Part shown: one piece after another, positions 1 to 5,554 of the stretch
Position numbering within the stretch: position 1 is the stretch's first letter
How the letters are laid out: every line of letters begins with the position of its first letter
Source of the DNA: JAAYBY01 sp964654125
GTDB taxonomy: Bacteria; Bacillota; Clostridia; Saccharofermentanales; UBA5734
NCBI GenBank assembly: GCA_964654125.1
Contig: CAZZGG010000131.1
Location: 1-6,402, forward strand
DNA: 6,402 bases
Reading direction: 5' to 3'
Notes under the pieces: model-generated
What the model saw: the letters and a program-made list of their open reading frames with translations, nothing else
The model's database searches: none
What the model was told of the DNA's origin: nothing
Position numbers and translations under genes: made by a program

Positions 1-54
1 TAAATACTTTAGTTATTTTAGATTTTTATAAATATTGCTTAACTGCTTAACTCC
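1..54. other. AT-rich non-coding stretch abutting the Fic remnant
   Basis: Very AT-rich sequence with stops in all three forward frames, including a TAA at 40-42 in the frame of the downstream Fic remnant. No Fic-like residues can be read upstream of about position 52 in any forward frame, so a rearrangement or deletion junction probably lies near 50-55. Nothing else is recognisable here. Confidence 0.5.
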
Positions 55-546
55 CCCTTTGCCGACGGCAATGGCCGCATGGGCAGGCTTTGGCAAACAC
101 TTCTTCTGGCAAAGTGGAATGAGGTTTTTGCTTGGATTCCGCTGGAATCTCTTCTCTAGCAAAACAGACCACAATATTATCAGGCGATCAGAGATGCTCG
201 AAATATCAGCTACTCTGGAGTTTTCATTGAATTTACTCTTTTTGCTGTTTTAAATAGCCTAATCGACCAAGAACAGCACCTAGTTGAGCACCAAGTTGAG
301 CACCAAGTCGAATTAAGCGAGACTCAAATAAACATATTACAAGCTCTTGGCGGTGGGACCCTTGCACGCAAAGAGATATTTGCAATAATTGGCATAAGCA
401 GTGATACACGTGCATCCAAGCGGCACATTGAGCCACTTTTGCTAAATGGATTCATTGAAATGACTGTACCGGATAAGCCGAGCAGCAGTTTGCAAAAATA
501 CCGTCTGACGGATGGCGGTAAGTCAGTTCTAAAAAAACAGCCTTAA
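43..546 (+). pseudogene. Fic-family protein, decayed 3' remnant (Fic motif to C-terminal winged helix)
   Basis: Reading frame 1 encodes the second half of a Fic protein (AMP or other nucleotide transfer to target proteins). Codons 55-87 read PFADGNGRMGR, the core Fic motif. They are followed by a typical Fic helix (RLWQTLLLAKWNEVFAWIP), the QYYQAIRDAR segment, and an FTLFAVL helix ending near 258. A short linker with HQVE repeats leads to a winged-helix-like C-terminus (about 313-540; TLARKEIFAIIGIS, then LLLNGFIEM, then QKYRLTDGG). It is broken in three ways: the N-terminal half is missing, an in-frame TAG lies at 157-159, and the catalytic His before PF is replaced by Ser (codon 52-54). The rest of the frame is clean to the TAA at 544-546, suggesting recent inactivation. 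No start codon or ribosome binding site fits. The family assignment is firm; the protein cannot be active as read. Confidence 0.85.
277..312 (+). repeat. Short in-frame tandem repeat (HQVE units) in the Fic remnant
   Basis: The 12-mer gttgagcaccaa occurs twice back to back (283-294 and 295-306), flanked by degenerate copies, and encodes HLVE-HQVE-HQVE. Short tandem x-Q-V-x repeats between the Fic domain and the C-terminal winged helix are common in this family and act as a variable linker. This is a coding repeat, not a mobile or CRISPR repeat. Confidence 0.7.
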
Positions 547-597
547 TACCAGCTGAAGCATGATATTGTCGCTGATATACTGAAAATTTAGCAGTAG

Positions 598-625
598 AAC
601 ACCTGCCGGCTAGCAGGTGTTTTTT
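598..625 (+). terminator. Intrinsic terminator after the Fic remnant
   Basis: A perfect 9-bp stem (aacacctgc at 598-606 with gcaggtgtt at 613-621) encloses a 6-nt loop and runs into a T tract (620-625) on the plus strand. It ends plus-strand transcription from the Fic remnant about 50 nt after its stop. On the minus strand the same hairpin lies immediately downstream of the URO-D-family stop codon. There it lacks a good T tract (the strand reads gttctact), so it is at best a weak terminator in that direction. Confidence 0.85.
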
Positions 626-1764
626 CAATAACCATATTGCCTGGCACATTCCAGGCCGTATTCGATATAGGTGAGCAGGTTCCTGAGCATTCTCTCAGAT
701 GGCTGGGGCACCTCCATGAAGCCAGCACTGGGGCAGAGGATGAAGCGGCCATATTTGGCTCCAGTGCGGACAGAGTCTTCAATTAGCCAACGCAGTCTTG
801 CCTCATCTGCTTCCATGATCTCATGGATCTCTATGTTACCTTCCAGGGCCATCCGGCCGGCACTGATCCGGCAAGCTTCTTCCAGGCTGATATCTCCCAT
901 GGGGGGCGGTTCTATGGGGTTGAGCACATCGCATCCCATTGCTATGAATCGCTCAATCAGGCAGCCGACCTTACCATGACTATGGATCCAGACATGACCG
1001 CCAGCTGAATGGATATCATCAAGCAGGGGCTTATCGACCTGATAGCAAAAATCCTCGAAATCTGCCAAGGACAAAAGGGGCGGAATGAGCAGCTCCGGTC
1101 CAACATAGCTGATGATGAAGGCTTCATCTTTGGCCAGCTTCTTTCTAGCCTGCAGCAGGACCTGGTGGACATGGTCGCGCAGCCGGCTGGCAAAAAGCGT
1201 GATCAGTTCCTGGACCAGCTCTCGATTGTCGATGCTGAAGTAGGCCAGTAGCTCAGACCCCAGCAATCTTTGCACCGCATAGCCGGGATGATCTATTCCG
1301 AACATGACCACTCCCTGCTCACCAATCTGGCGACTTTTCTCAAAGTAGCTGTCTAGTGAAACCGGGTATGGTTGATAATTGATGGAGAGCAATTTTTTTA
1401 TGTCAGCTGCCTCTTTGATAAAGTAGGTCCTTGTATAGCCAGGCTTTTTTTTGGTGCTGACCAGCTCAATGCTGGAAAGGAAACCAGCCGGCGTCTTGAG
1501 GATGGTTTCTTTTTCAGACCAGTCTGCAGAGTAAGGTTTGCAGTTGACCGAATAAAGATCCCTGGCTGAACCCGCCACAAAATCAAAAGGCGAGCCGGCC
1601 TGGCCAAAGAGGTCAGTTTTAGCCAGAGCCAGATCATAGACCTGCTTGTAGGATGGATGGAGCAAGACTCTTCCGTAATCTGTCCCCCACAGCTTAATGG
1701 GTGGGCGGTCAACAGGTTGCCCCCGAAAAATACGTACGATGCGTTCCTTTTTTGTTAGAGCCAT
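625..1764 (-). CDS. Uroporphyrinogen decarboxylase (URO-D) superfamily protein, non-heme type
   Basis: Complete 379-residue soluble protein with the URO-D TIM-barrel signature: an N-terminal KKERIVRIFRGQPVDRPP segment, a GHVWIHSHGKV strand-loop (residues 258-265), GCDVLNPIEPPPMGD, a GNIEIHEIM segment, and a C-terminal FILCPSAGFMEVP. The RQAGR arginine motif that binds uroporphyrinogen in HemE is absent, so heme synthesis is unlikely. Relatives include the MtaA/MtbA/CmuA corrinoid methyltransferases, where an HxC plus a distal Cys binds zinc. Here the equivalent place reads H261-S-H263 with C344 near the end, a possible metal site (inference). The start is fixed by GGAGGTGA at 1768-1775, and a strong promoter lies 50-80 nt upstream. 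It is divergent from the sugar operon. Many such proteins sit beside carbohydrate genes in Clostridia with unknown function. The superfamily is certain; the reaction is not known. Confidence 0.85.
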   Translation of the reverse strand: MALTKKERIVRIFRGQPVDRPPIKLWGTDYGRVLLHPSYKQVYDLALAKTDLFGQAGSPFDFVAGSARDLYSVNCKPYSADWSEKETILKTPAGFLSSIELVSTKKKPGYTRTYFIKEAADIKKLLSINYQPYPVSLDSYFEKSRQIGEQGVVMFGIDHPGYAVQRLLGSELLAYFSIDNRELVQELITLFASRLRDHVHQVLLQARKKLAKDEAFIISYVGPELLIPPLLSLADFEDFCYQVDKPLLDDIHSAGGHVWIHSHGKVGCLIERFIAMGCDVLNPIEPPPMGDISLEEACRISAGRMALEGNIEIHEIMEADEARLRWLIEDSVRTGAKYGRFILCPSAGFMEVPQPSERMLRNLLTYIEYGLECARQYGY

Positions 1765-1767
1765 AGG

Positions 1768-1775
1768 TCACCTCC
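1768..1775 (-). promoter_or_regulatory. Ribosome binding site of the URO-D-family gene
   Basis: On the minus strand the sequence reads GGAGGTGA, a near-perfect anti-Shine-Dalgarno match. The GGAGG core ends 6 nt before the ATG at 1764-1762. It fixes the start codon and predicts efficient translation. Confidence 0.85.
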
Positions 1776-1815
1776 CCCATTTGTGGGCCTAGCTTTAAAA
1801 CAACAGTCTAGCACA

Positions 1816-1844
1816 AGTATATTGTGAATTTTTCTCTAAGGCAA
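1816..1844 (-). promoter_or_regulatory. Sigma-A-type promoter for the URO-D-family gene
   Basis: On the minus strand a -35 element TTGCCT (plus-strand 1839-1844; 4 of 6 consensus) is separated by exactly 17 bp from a -10 element TATACT (1816-1821; 5 of 6). Transcription would start near 1809, giving a leader of about 45 nt that contains the strong ribosome binding site. The spacer is A/T-rich. This is the best promoter match in the divergent region. Confidence 0.65.
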
Positions 1845-2031
1845 TCAGGAGATGTCCAGCTGGCAAGCCTTCTCAGGACTATGCTGGCCGCCTCGTGAGC
1901 CAATCCAAAATTATCAGTCTAGCTTGGAAACTTAGAGAGCAGGATGCTGCGAAATGAAAGATCCATAGCCAATTGAATTTGGCGGCCCACCGGAGGCGGT
2001 GCATATGCTAAAATCAAGGCAGGAAAAACAA

Positions 2032-2036
2032 GGGAG
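2032..2036 (+). promoter_or_regulatory. Ribosome binding site deciding the kinase start
   Basis: GGGAG ends 7 nt before the ATG at 2044. That start puts the phosphate-binding DGG at residues 11-13, as usual for this family. A rival site, GGAGG at 1992-1996, sits 8 nt before an in-frame ATG at 2005 (2 nt before a GTG at 1999). It would add 13-15 residues (MLKSRQEKQGRFD-like) that look charged and non-family, so 2044 is preferred. Confidence 0.6.
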
Positions 2037-2043
2037 ATTTGAC

Positions 2044-3003
2044 ATGCCTGATTCAGCTCACCTGATTGCTGTGGATGGTGGGGCCAGCAAAACTGATTTG
2101 GTTTTGTTCCAGCCTGACGGAACTGTACTGGCCCGCCTGGTTGGCGGTCCCAGTAATTCCAGCGAAATTGGTTTTACAGCCTCGGTTGCCACTTTAAAAG
2201 ATTTATTCAGACAGCTGCTGGCAGATTATCCTGATCTGCCCCTGAAAGCTGTCCACCTGGGCCTGGCCGGCGGTGGTGTGGGCGATAACAAAAAGCGCTA
2301 TCGCCAGTTTTTACTGGATTTTTTCCCGCAGGCTGAGCATATCAGCAATGACAGTGATTCAGTCAGTGCTCTTAATGCAGGTCTGCCGGAGGGAGACGGC
2401 TTAGTTGTCATAGCCGGGACCGGTTCAGGTGCCTTTGTCCGCCAGGCTGGTCAGATCAGCCAGGTGGGCGGCTGGGGCCATCTGCTCAGCGATGAGGGCA
2501 GCGGTTATGATTTTGGCCGCCGGGCCTTGCGCCGGGCCTTGCAGGACCTGGATGGGCGACTGGAGGCAACCGCTTTAACTGAGCTTTTAGCTACAAAACT
2601 GGGCCGGCCAGTTGACAAGGCCGTGCCGGAGATCTATAGCGGCGGCAAGCGCCTGATCGCTTCACTGGCACCTCTAGTCTTCCAGGCAGCTAGTGCCGGT
2701 GATGTGGCTGCTAACAAGATCATGCGGGACTGTGCTCATGAACTGGCTCTATTGATCCAGGGTGCCGGCCGGCGTCTGGCAGACCAAACTATTTTTGTCG
2801 TTCTGGCTGGCGGACTTTGGTCAGCCGGCCAGGGCATTTTGCAAAGATTGGTCTTTGCTGAATTAGGCAACCGCTACAAGGTCATCCGGCCGGAGTTGCC
2901 GCCTGTTTTTGGCAGCGCTGTGGCAGCCATGCAGGATGCCGGCTTACCGATTAAGGCAGACTTTAGCAAGAATTTCAAAAAAACATTGCCAGGCAAAGAA
3001 TAA
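2044..3003 (+). CDS. BadF/BadG/BcrA/BcrD-family sugar kinase (N-acetylglucosamine kinase-like)
   Basis: A 319-residue cytoplasmic kinase of the ASKHA (actin/Hsp70/hexokinase) fold, expected to phosphorylate a free sugar with ATP. Visible motifs in order are: phosphate-1 loop VDGGASKTD (10-18; a variant of the usual DGGGTKT), LGLAGGG (72-78), NDSDSVSAL with the likely catalytic base D103, adenosine/phosphate-2 AGTGSGAF (124-131), VGGWGHLLSDEGSGYDFG (141-158; the hallmark of the GlcNAc-kinase/MurK branch), and a C-terminal VVLAGGLWSAG before GSAVAAM. Its length suits the family. It is the first gene of the operon, 26 nt before the symporter. Context suggests it acts on a sugar released by the GH172 enzyme. 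Characterised relatives phosphorylate GlcNAc, MurNAc or glucosamine, but the family is broad and the substrate here is unproven. Confidence 0.8.
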   Translation: MPDSAHLIAVDGGASKTDLVLFQPDGTVLARLVGGPSNSSEIGFTASVATLKDLFRQLLADYPDLPLKAVHLGLAGGGVGDNKKRYRQFLLDFFPQAEHISNDSDSVSALNAGLPEGDGLVVIAGTGSGAFVRQAGQISQVGGWGHLLSDEGSGYDFGRRALRRALQDLDGRLEATALTELLATKLGRPVDKAVPEIYSGGKRLIASLAPLVFQAASAGDVAANKIMRDCAHELALLIQGAGRRLADQTIFVVLAGGLWSAGQGILQRLVFAELGNRYKVIRPELPPVFGSAVAAMQDAGLPIKADFSKNFKKTLPGKE

Positions 3004-3029
3004 ATTGCCTGACTGAAAGGCGGAAACAT

Positions 3030-4451
3030 ATGCTGCAGGATCCAGCTGTCCACCCCCGGCTGAGCAGACGGGAAAAATTCTTCTATGGTTTTGGCGATCT
3101 TTCGACAGCCCTGGTCTGGAATGTGACTGTGACCTGGGCTATGTTCTTTTTTACTGACATCTTTCGCATCTCAGCCCTGGCAGCCGGCACCCTGATGCTG
3201 CTGGCCCGCATCTATGACGCCCTCAACGACCCCCTGGTCGGCCTGGTGGTCGACCGAACCAGCACCAAGTACGGCAAGGCCCGCCCCTACCTGCTATGGT
3301 TTGCCCTGCCTTATGGCATTGTCGGCGCCCTGCTCTTTTTCACACCGAATTTGAGCACCAGCGGCAAACTGGTCTACGCTTACATTTTTTATTTCATCCT
3401 GGTCACTATCTACACTTTAATCAACATACCTTATAACTCTATGATCGCTCTCATGACCAAGGACCAGGAAGAACGCACCCAGCTGTCGCGCAACCGGCTG
3501 CTTTTTGCCATGGTCGGCTTTATCACAACCAGTTTCATTCCTGTTTTTGCCAAAATGCTGGGCAGCGGTGAGACTGAACTGGAGATCCAGCGCAGTGGCT
3601 TTTTCCGCTCAGCCTTGATTTTAGGCGTAGTGGCAGCTGCCGGTTTCCTGATCACCTTTTTCAACACCAAGGAGCATGTCCGGGAGCTTGAACTGGCCCA
3701 GGGTGCCAAAGTAGAAAAGCATTCTGTTGCCAAGCAGCTCAGTTCACTGGCTGGCAATACACCCTGGCTGGTTGCCACCTTGATGACCTTCACTTCCAAC
3801 CTGCGCACCGCTATTATGACTGCACTGGCTGTCTATTATGCTAAATACTATCTGGGCAAACCGGAAGAGTTTGCCAGCACAATCTTAATTGCCACCTTTG
3901 CCGGTGTGGCTGTCGGCCTGGTGCTTGGCCCGCAGATCTTAAAAAGATTTGGTGTTAAAAAAGCGATTATCGCGGCTTCAGCCCTGGCCCTGGTCTTTTC
4001 TGCCGCCATTTATCCCATTGGGCAAAACAGCGGCCTGCTTTTGGTTTGTATGGCCTTGATCGGGCTGACCCAGGGCATTCCCGGTGTTGCTGTCTACCCC
4101 ATGTTTGGCGATGCTGTCGAGTATGGTGAATGGAAAACAGGGGTCAGGACTGAAGGTGTGACCTTTTCCTCCTTCACCTTTGCCCAGAAGGCAGCTTCCG
4201 GCGTGGCCAGCTTTTTAGTTGGTATTCTCTTGACCGTCTTTGCCTATGACAGCGATCTGGCTGTCCAGGCAACTGCGACAGTAAGAGGCATAGTCGCTTC
4301 TTTTGTTGTGACCCCGGTTATTTTAAGTGGCCTGATCATTTTGATTATCTCTTTTTATCCACTGACCCGGCAAAAATATGCCATGATCATAAAGGAGCTT
4401 GACCAGCGCAAGGCTGGCATGGAAAGGACAGGTGAAGATGATGCTCAGTAA
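3030..4451 (+). CDS. GPH-family (MelB-like) cation:sugar symporter
   Basis: A 473-residue inner-membrane protein of the glycoside-pentoside-hexuronide family within the major facilitator superfamily. It has about 12 hydrophobic segments in two halves, with a charged central loop near 212-240. Family signatures are RIYDALNDPLVG (60-71), DRTSTKYGKARPYLLW (75-90), and in the second half GDAVEYGEWKTG (360-371) followed by K387 in AQKAASG. D63, N66 and D67 line up with the MelB sodium-site residues D55, N58 and D59, so Na+ or H+ coupling is expected (established for MelB, inferred here). ATG at 3030 is preceded by AAAGGCGG (3016-3023) at good spacing. It lies between the kinase and the hydrolase and presumably imports the hydrolase's di- or oligosaccharide substrate. 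The stop codon lies inside the next gene, so translation is likely coupled. Confidence 0.9.
   Translation: MLQDPAVHPRLSRREKFFYGFGDLSTALVWNVTVTWAMFFFTDIFRISALAAGTLMLLARIYDALNDPLVGLVVDRTSTKYGKARPYLLWFALPYGIVGALLFFTPNLSTSGKLVYAYIFYFILVTIYTLINIPYNSMIALMTKDQEERTQLSRNRLLFAMVGFITTSFIPVFAKMLGSGETELEIQRSGFFRSALILGVVAAAGFLITFFNTKEHVRELELAQGAKVEKHSVAKQLSSLAGNTPWLVATLMTFTSNLRTAIMTALAVYYAKYYLGKPEEFASTILIATFAGVAVGLVLGPQILKRFGVKKAIIAASALALVFSAAIYPIGQNSGLLLVCMALIGLTQGIPGVAVYPMFGDAVEYGEWKTGVRTEGVTFSSFTFAQKAASGVASFLVGILLTVFAYDSDLAVQATATVRGIVASFVVTPVILSGLIILIISFYPLTRQKYAMIIKELDQRKAGMERTGEDDAQ
4426..4443 (+). promoter_or_regulatory. Ribosome binding site and twin ATG start of the GH172 gene
   Basis: Two adjacent ATGs (4438 and 4441) sit inside the 3' end of the symporter gene. 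An AAAGGA (4423-4428) is 9 nt from the first ATG and an AGGTGA (4430-4435) is 5 nt from the second. Either start gives a family-like N-terminus (LSKLYQERKG). An in-frame ATG at 4399 lacks such a site and would add residues encoded wholly within the symporter gene, so it is disfavoured. Confidence 0.6.
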
Positions 4452-5550
4452 GCTGTATCAGGAAAGAAAAGGCCAGCGCAGGCGGGCTTCCAGCTATGAC
4501 CGCACTGGCGGCAACTTTGATTTTTATGTTTTCCTGCCCGGGGAGAATAAAGTTATCATGACTGATGACGCCGCCGGTATGATCACCCATATCTGGTTGA
4601 CCTTTGGCACTTTTCCCCAGCGGGCCGGAGCCCAGTTAGAACGCAAGTTAGTCATTAAAATGTACTGGGATGGTGAAGAGCAGCCCAGCGTGCTGGCCCC
4701 GATCGGTGACTTTTTTGGGATGGGCCATGGCATGAGCAAGGACTTTGTCTCAGCCCCACTGACTATGTGCCCCCAGGATGGCCGTGGTTATAACTGTTAC
4801 TTCCCCATGCCTTATGCCGGAGGCGCCCGGGTCGAGATTGAAAACCAGGCCGATGAAATGATCATGTTCTACTTTTATGTTGATTATGAGACCTATGACG
4901 AGGCGCCGGACAGCAATCTGCGTTTCCACGCCCAGTGGCGGCGCGAGCTGACCCAGGGGATTGATGACAGCGGTCTGAGCGGGGAAGAGTATAATTTTTC
5001 TGGCTTTAACACCAGTGTTGAGCATAATTACACAATCTTAAAAGCCCAGGGCAAGGGCCATTATGTCGGCTGCAACCTCAACATCCACAATCTACGCCAG
5101 ACTGATAAGTTCAACTGGCCCGGCGAAGGCGATGACATGATTGTCATTGATGACGAACCCTGGCCGCCCCGTTTGCACGGCACAGGCTGTGAGGATTATT
5201 TCGGGACGGCCTTTTGTCCGGAAGTTGAGTACCACGGTCTTTACAACGGCGTCATTTTACCAGGCGGACCCAACTGGTCCGGCCGGATTACTTATTATCG
5301 TTATCACATTGCTGATCCAGTCATGTTCGACAAATCAATCCATGTCTCAATTGAGCACGGCCACAATAATCACCGTTCCGATGATTATTCCTCGACTGCC
5401 TACTGGTACCAGACAGAGCCGCACCTTTACCTGCCCCTGCCGCCTGTTGGTGAGCGCCTGCCCCTACCTGATTTAGTGCGCGACATCACAGTTTTGCCCA
5501 AGCTCAAGGAGATCAGGGATCAAAGAGCCCGGGACATGGGAGTGGAATAA
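4438..5550 (+). CDS. GH172 (DUF2961) glycoside hydrolase, cytoplasmic
   Basis: A 370-residue protein matching the DUF2961 double jelly-roll family, now GH172. Conserved stretches are SSYDRTGGN (18-26), AGMITHIWLTF, KMYWDGEEQPSVLAPIGDFF, YNCYFPMPY, FYFYVDYE, LRFHAQWRRE, GKGHYVGC, WPGEGDDMI (E230), and PPRLHGTGCEDYF (E252). E230 and E252 appear to match the two catalytic glutamates described in the Bifidobacterium difructose-dianhydride-I enzyme alphaFFase1 (alignment by eye). Residue 251 is Cys, where Thr (GTGTEDYF) is usual. Characterised members act on alpha-D-fructofuranosides or D-arabinofuranosides, often with anomer retention or intramolecular transfer. No signal peptide or membrane segment is seen, so it should act in the cytoplasm on imported sugar. 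It overlaps the symporter by 14 nt and is followed 4 nt later by the dehydrogenase. The family is sure; the substrate is not. Confidence 0.88.
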   Translation: MMLSKLYQERKGQRRRASSYDRTGGNFDFYVFLPGENKVIMTDDAAGMITHIWLTFGTFPQRAGAQLERKLVIKMYWDGEEQPSVLAPIGDFFGMGHGMSKDFVSAPLTMCPQDGRGYNCYFPMPYAGGARVEIENQADEMIMFYFYVDYETYDEAPDSNLRFHAQWRRELTQGIDDSGLSGEEYNFSGFNTSVEHNYTILKAQGKGHYVGCNLNIHNLRQTDKFNWPGEGDDMIVIDDEPWPPRLHGTGCEDYFGTAFCPEVEYHGLYNGVILPGGPNWSGRITYYRYHIADPVMFDKSIHVSIEHGHNNHRSDDYSSTAYWYQTEPHLYLPLPPVGERLPLPDLVRDITVLPKLKEIRDQRARDMGVE

Positions 5551-5554
5551 GTAA

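Larger units (their letters stand above)
1765..2043. other. Divergent intergenic control region
   Basis: About 280 bases separate the URO-D-family gene and the sugar-kinase operon. The region holds the minus-strand promoter and ribosome binding site listed separately, plus two copies of the 9-mer cagtctagc (1804-1812 and 1915-1923). The first copy overlies the predicted minus-strand start point. There is also an imperfect palindrome CCAATTGAATTTGG (1969-1982) and a small hairpin around 1988-2001. No convincing plus-strand promoter was found, although the operon must start here or be activator-dependent. No classic catabolite-repression (cre) palindrome was recognised. Confidence 0.5.

Noticed and set aside
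35..253. A 72-residue plus-strand open frame starting at 35.
   Set aside because: It is out of frame with the Fic motif read from 55 onward, and the Fic frame explains the DNA with strong family residues.
277..312. The tandem gttgagcaccaa units as a CRISPR-like or mobile repeat.
   Set aside because: They are contiguous, in frame, and encode the HQVE linker common in Fic proteins, with no spacers.
625..1764. HemE (heme-pathway uroporphyrinogen decarboxylase).
   Set aside because: The N-terminal RQAGR substrate-binding motif is missing, and no other heme genes are nearby.
1856..1887. CCAGCTGG (1856-1863) and the CCAGC/GCTGG inverted pair (1856-1860, 1883-1887) as an operator or hairpin.
   Set aside because: Short arms with a 22-nt loop and no second copy; indistinguishable from chance in GC-rich sequence.
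1979..2009. TTGGCG (1979-1984) and TATGCT (2004-2009) as a plus-strand promoter for the kinase operon.
   Set aside because: Each box matches only 4 of 6 consensus bases and the 19-bp spacer is too long; I do not call it.
3431..3808. A 125-residue minus-strand open frame.
   Set aside because: It lies wholly antisense to the well-supported GPH symporter gene and shows no family motif; composition is typical of a shadow frame.
5141..5476. A 111-residue plus-strand open frame in an alternative frame.
   Set aside because: It sits inside the GH172 gene, whose frame contains the conserved catalytic segments; no independent ribosome binding site or motif was seen.
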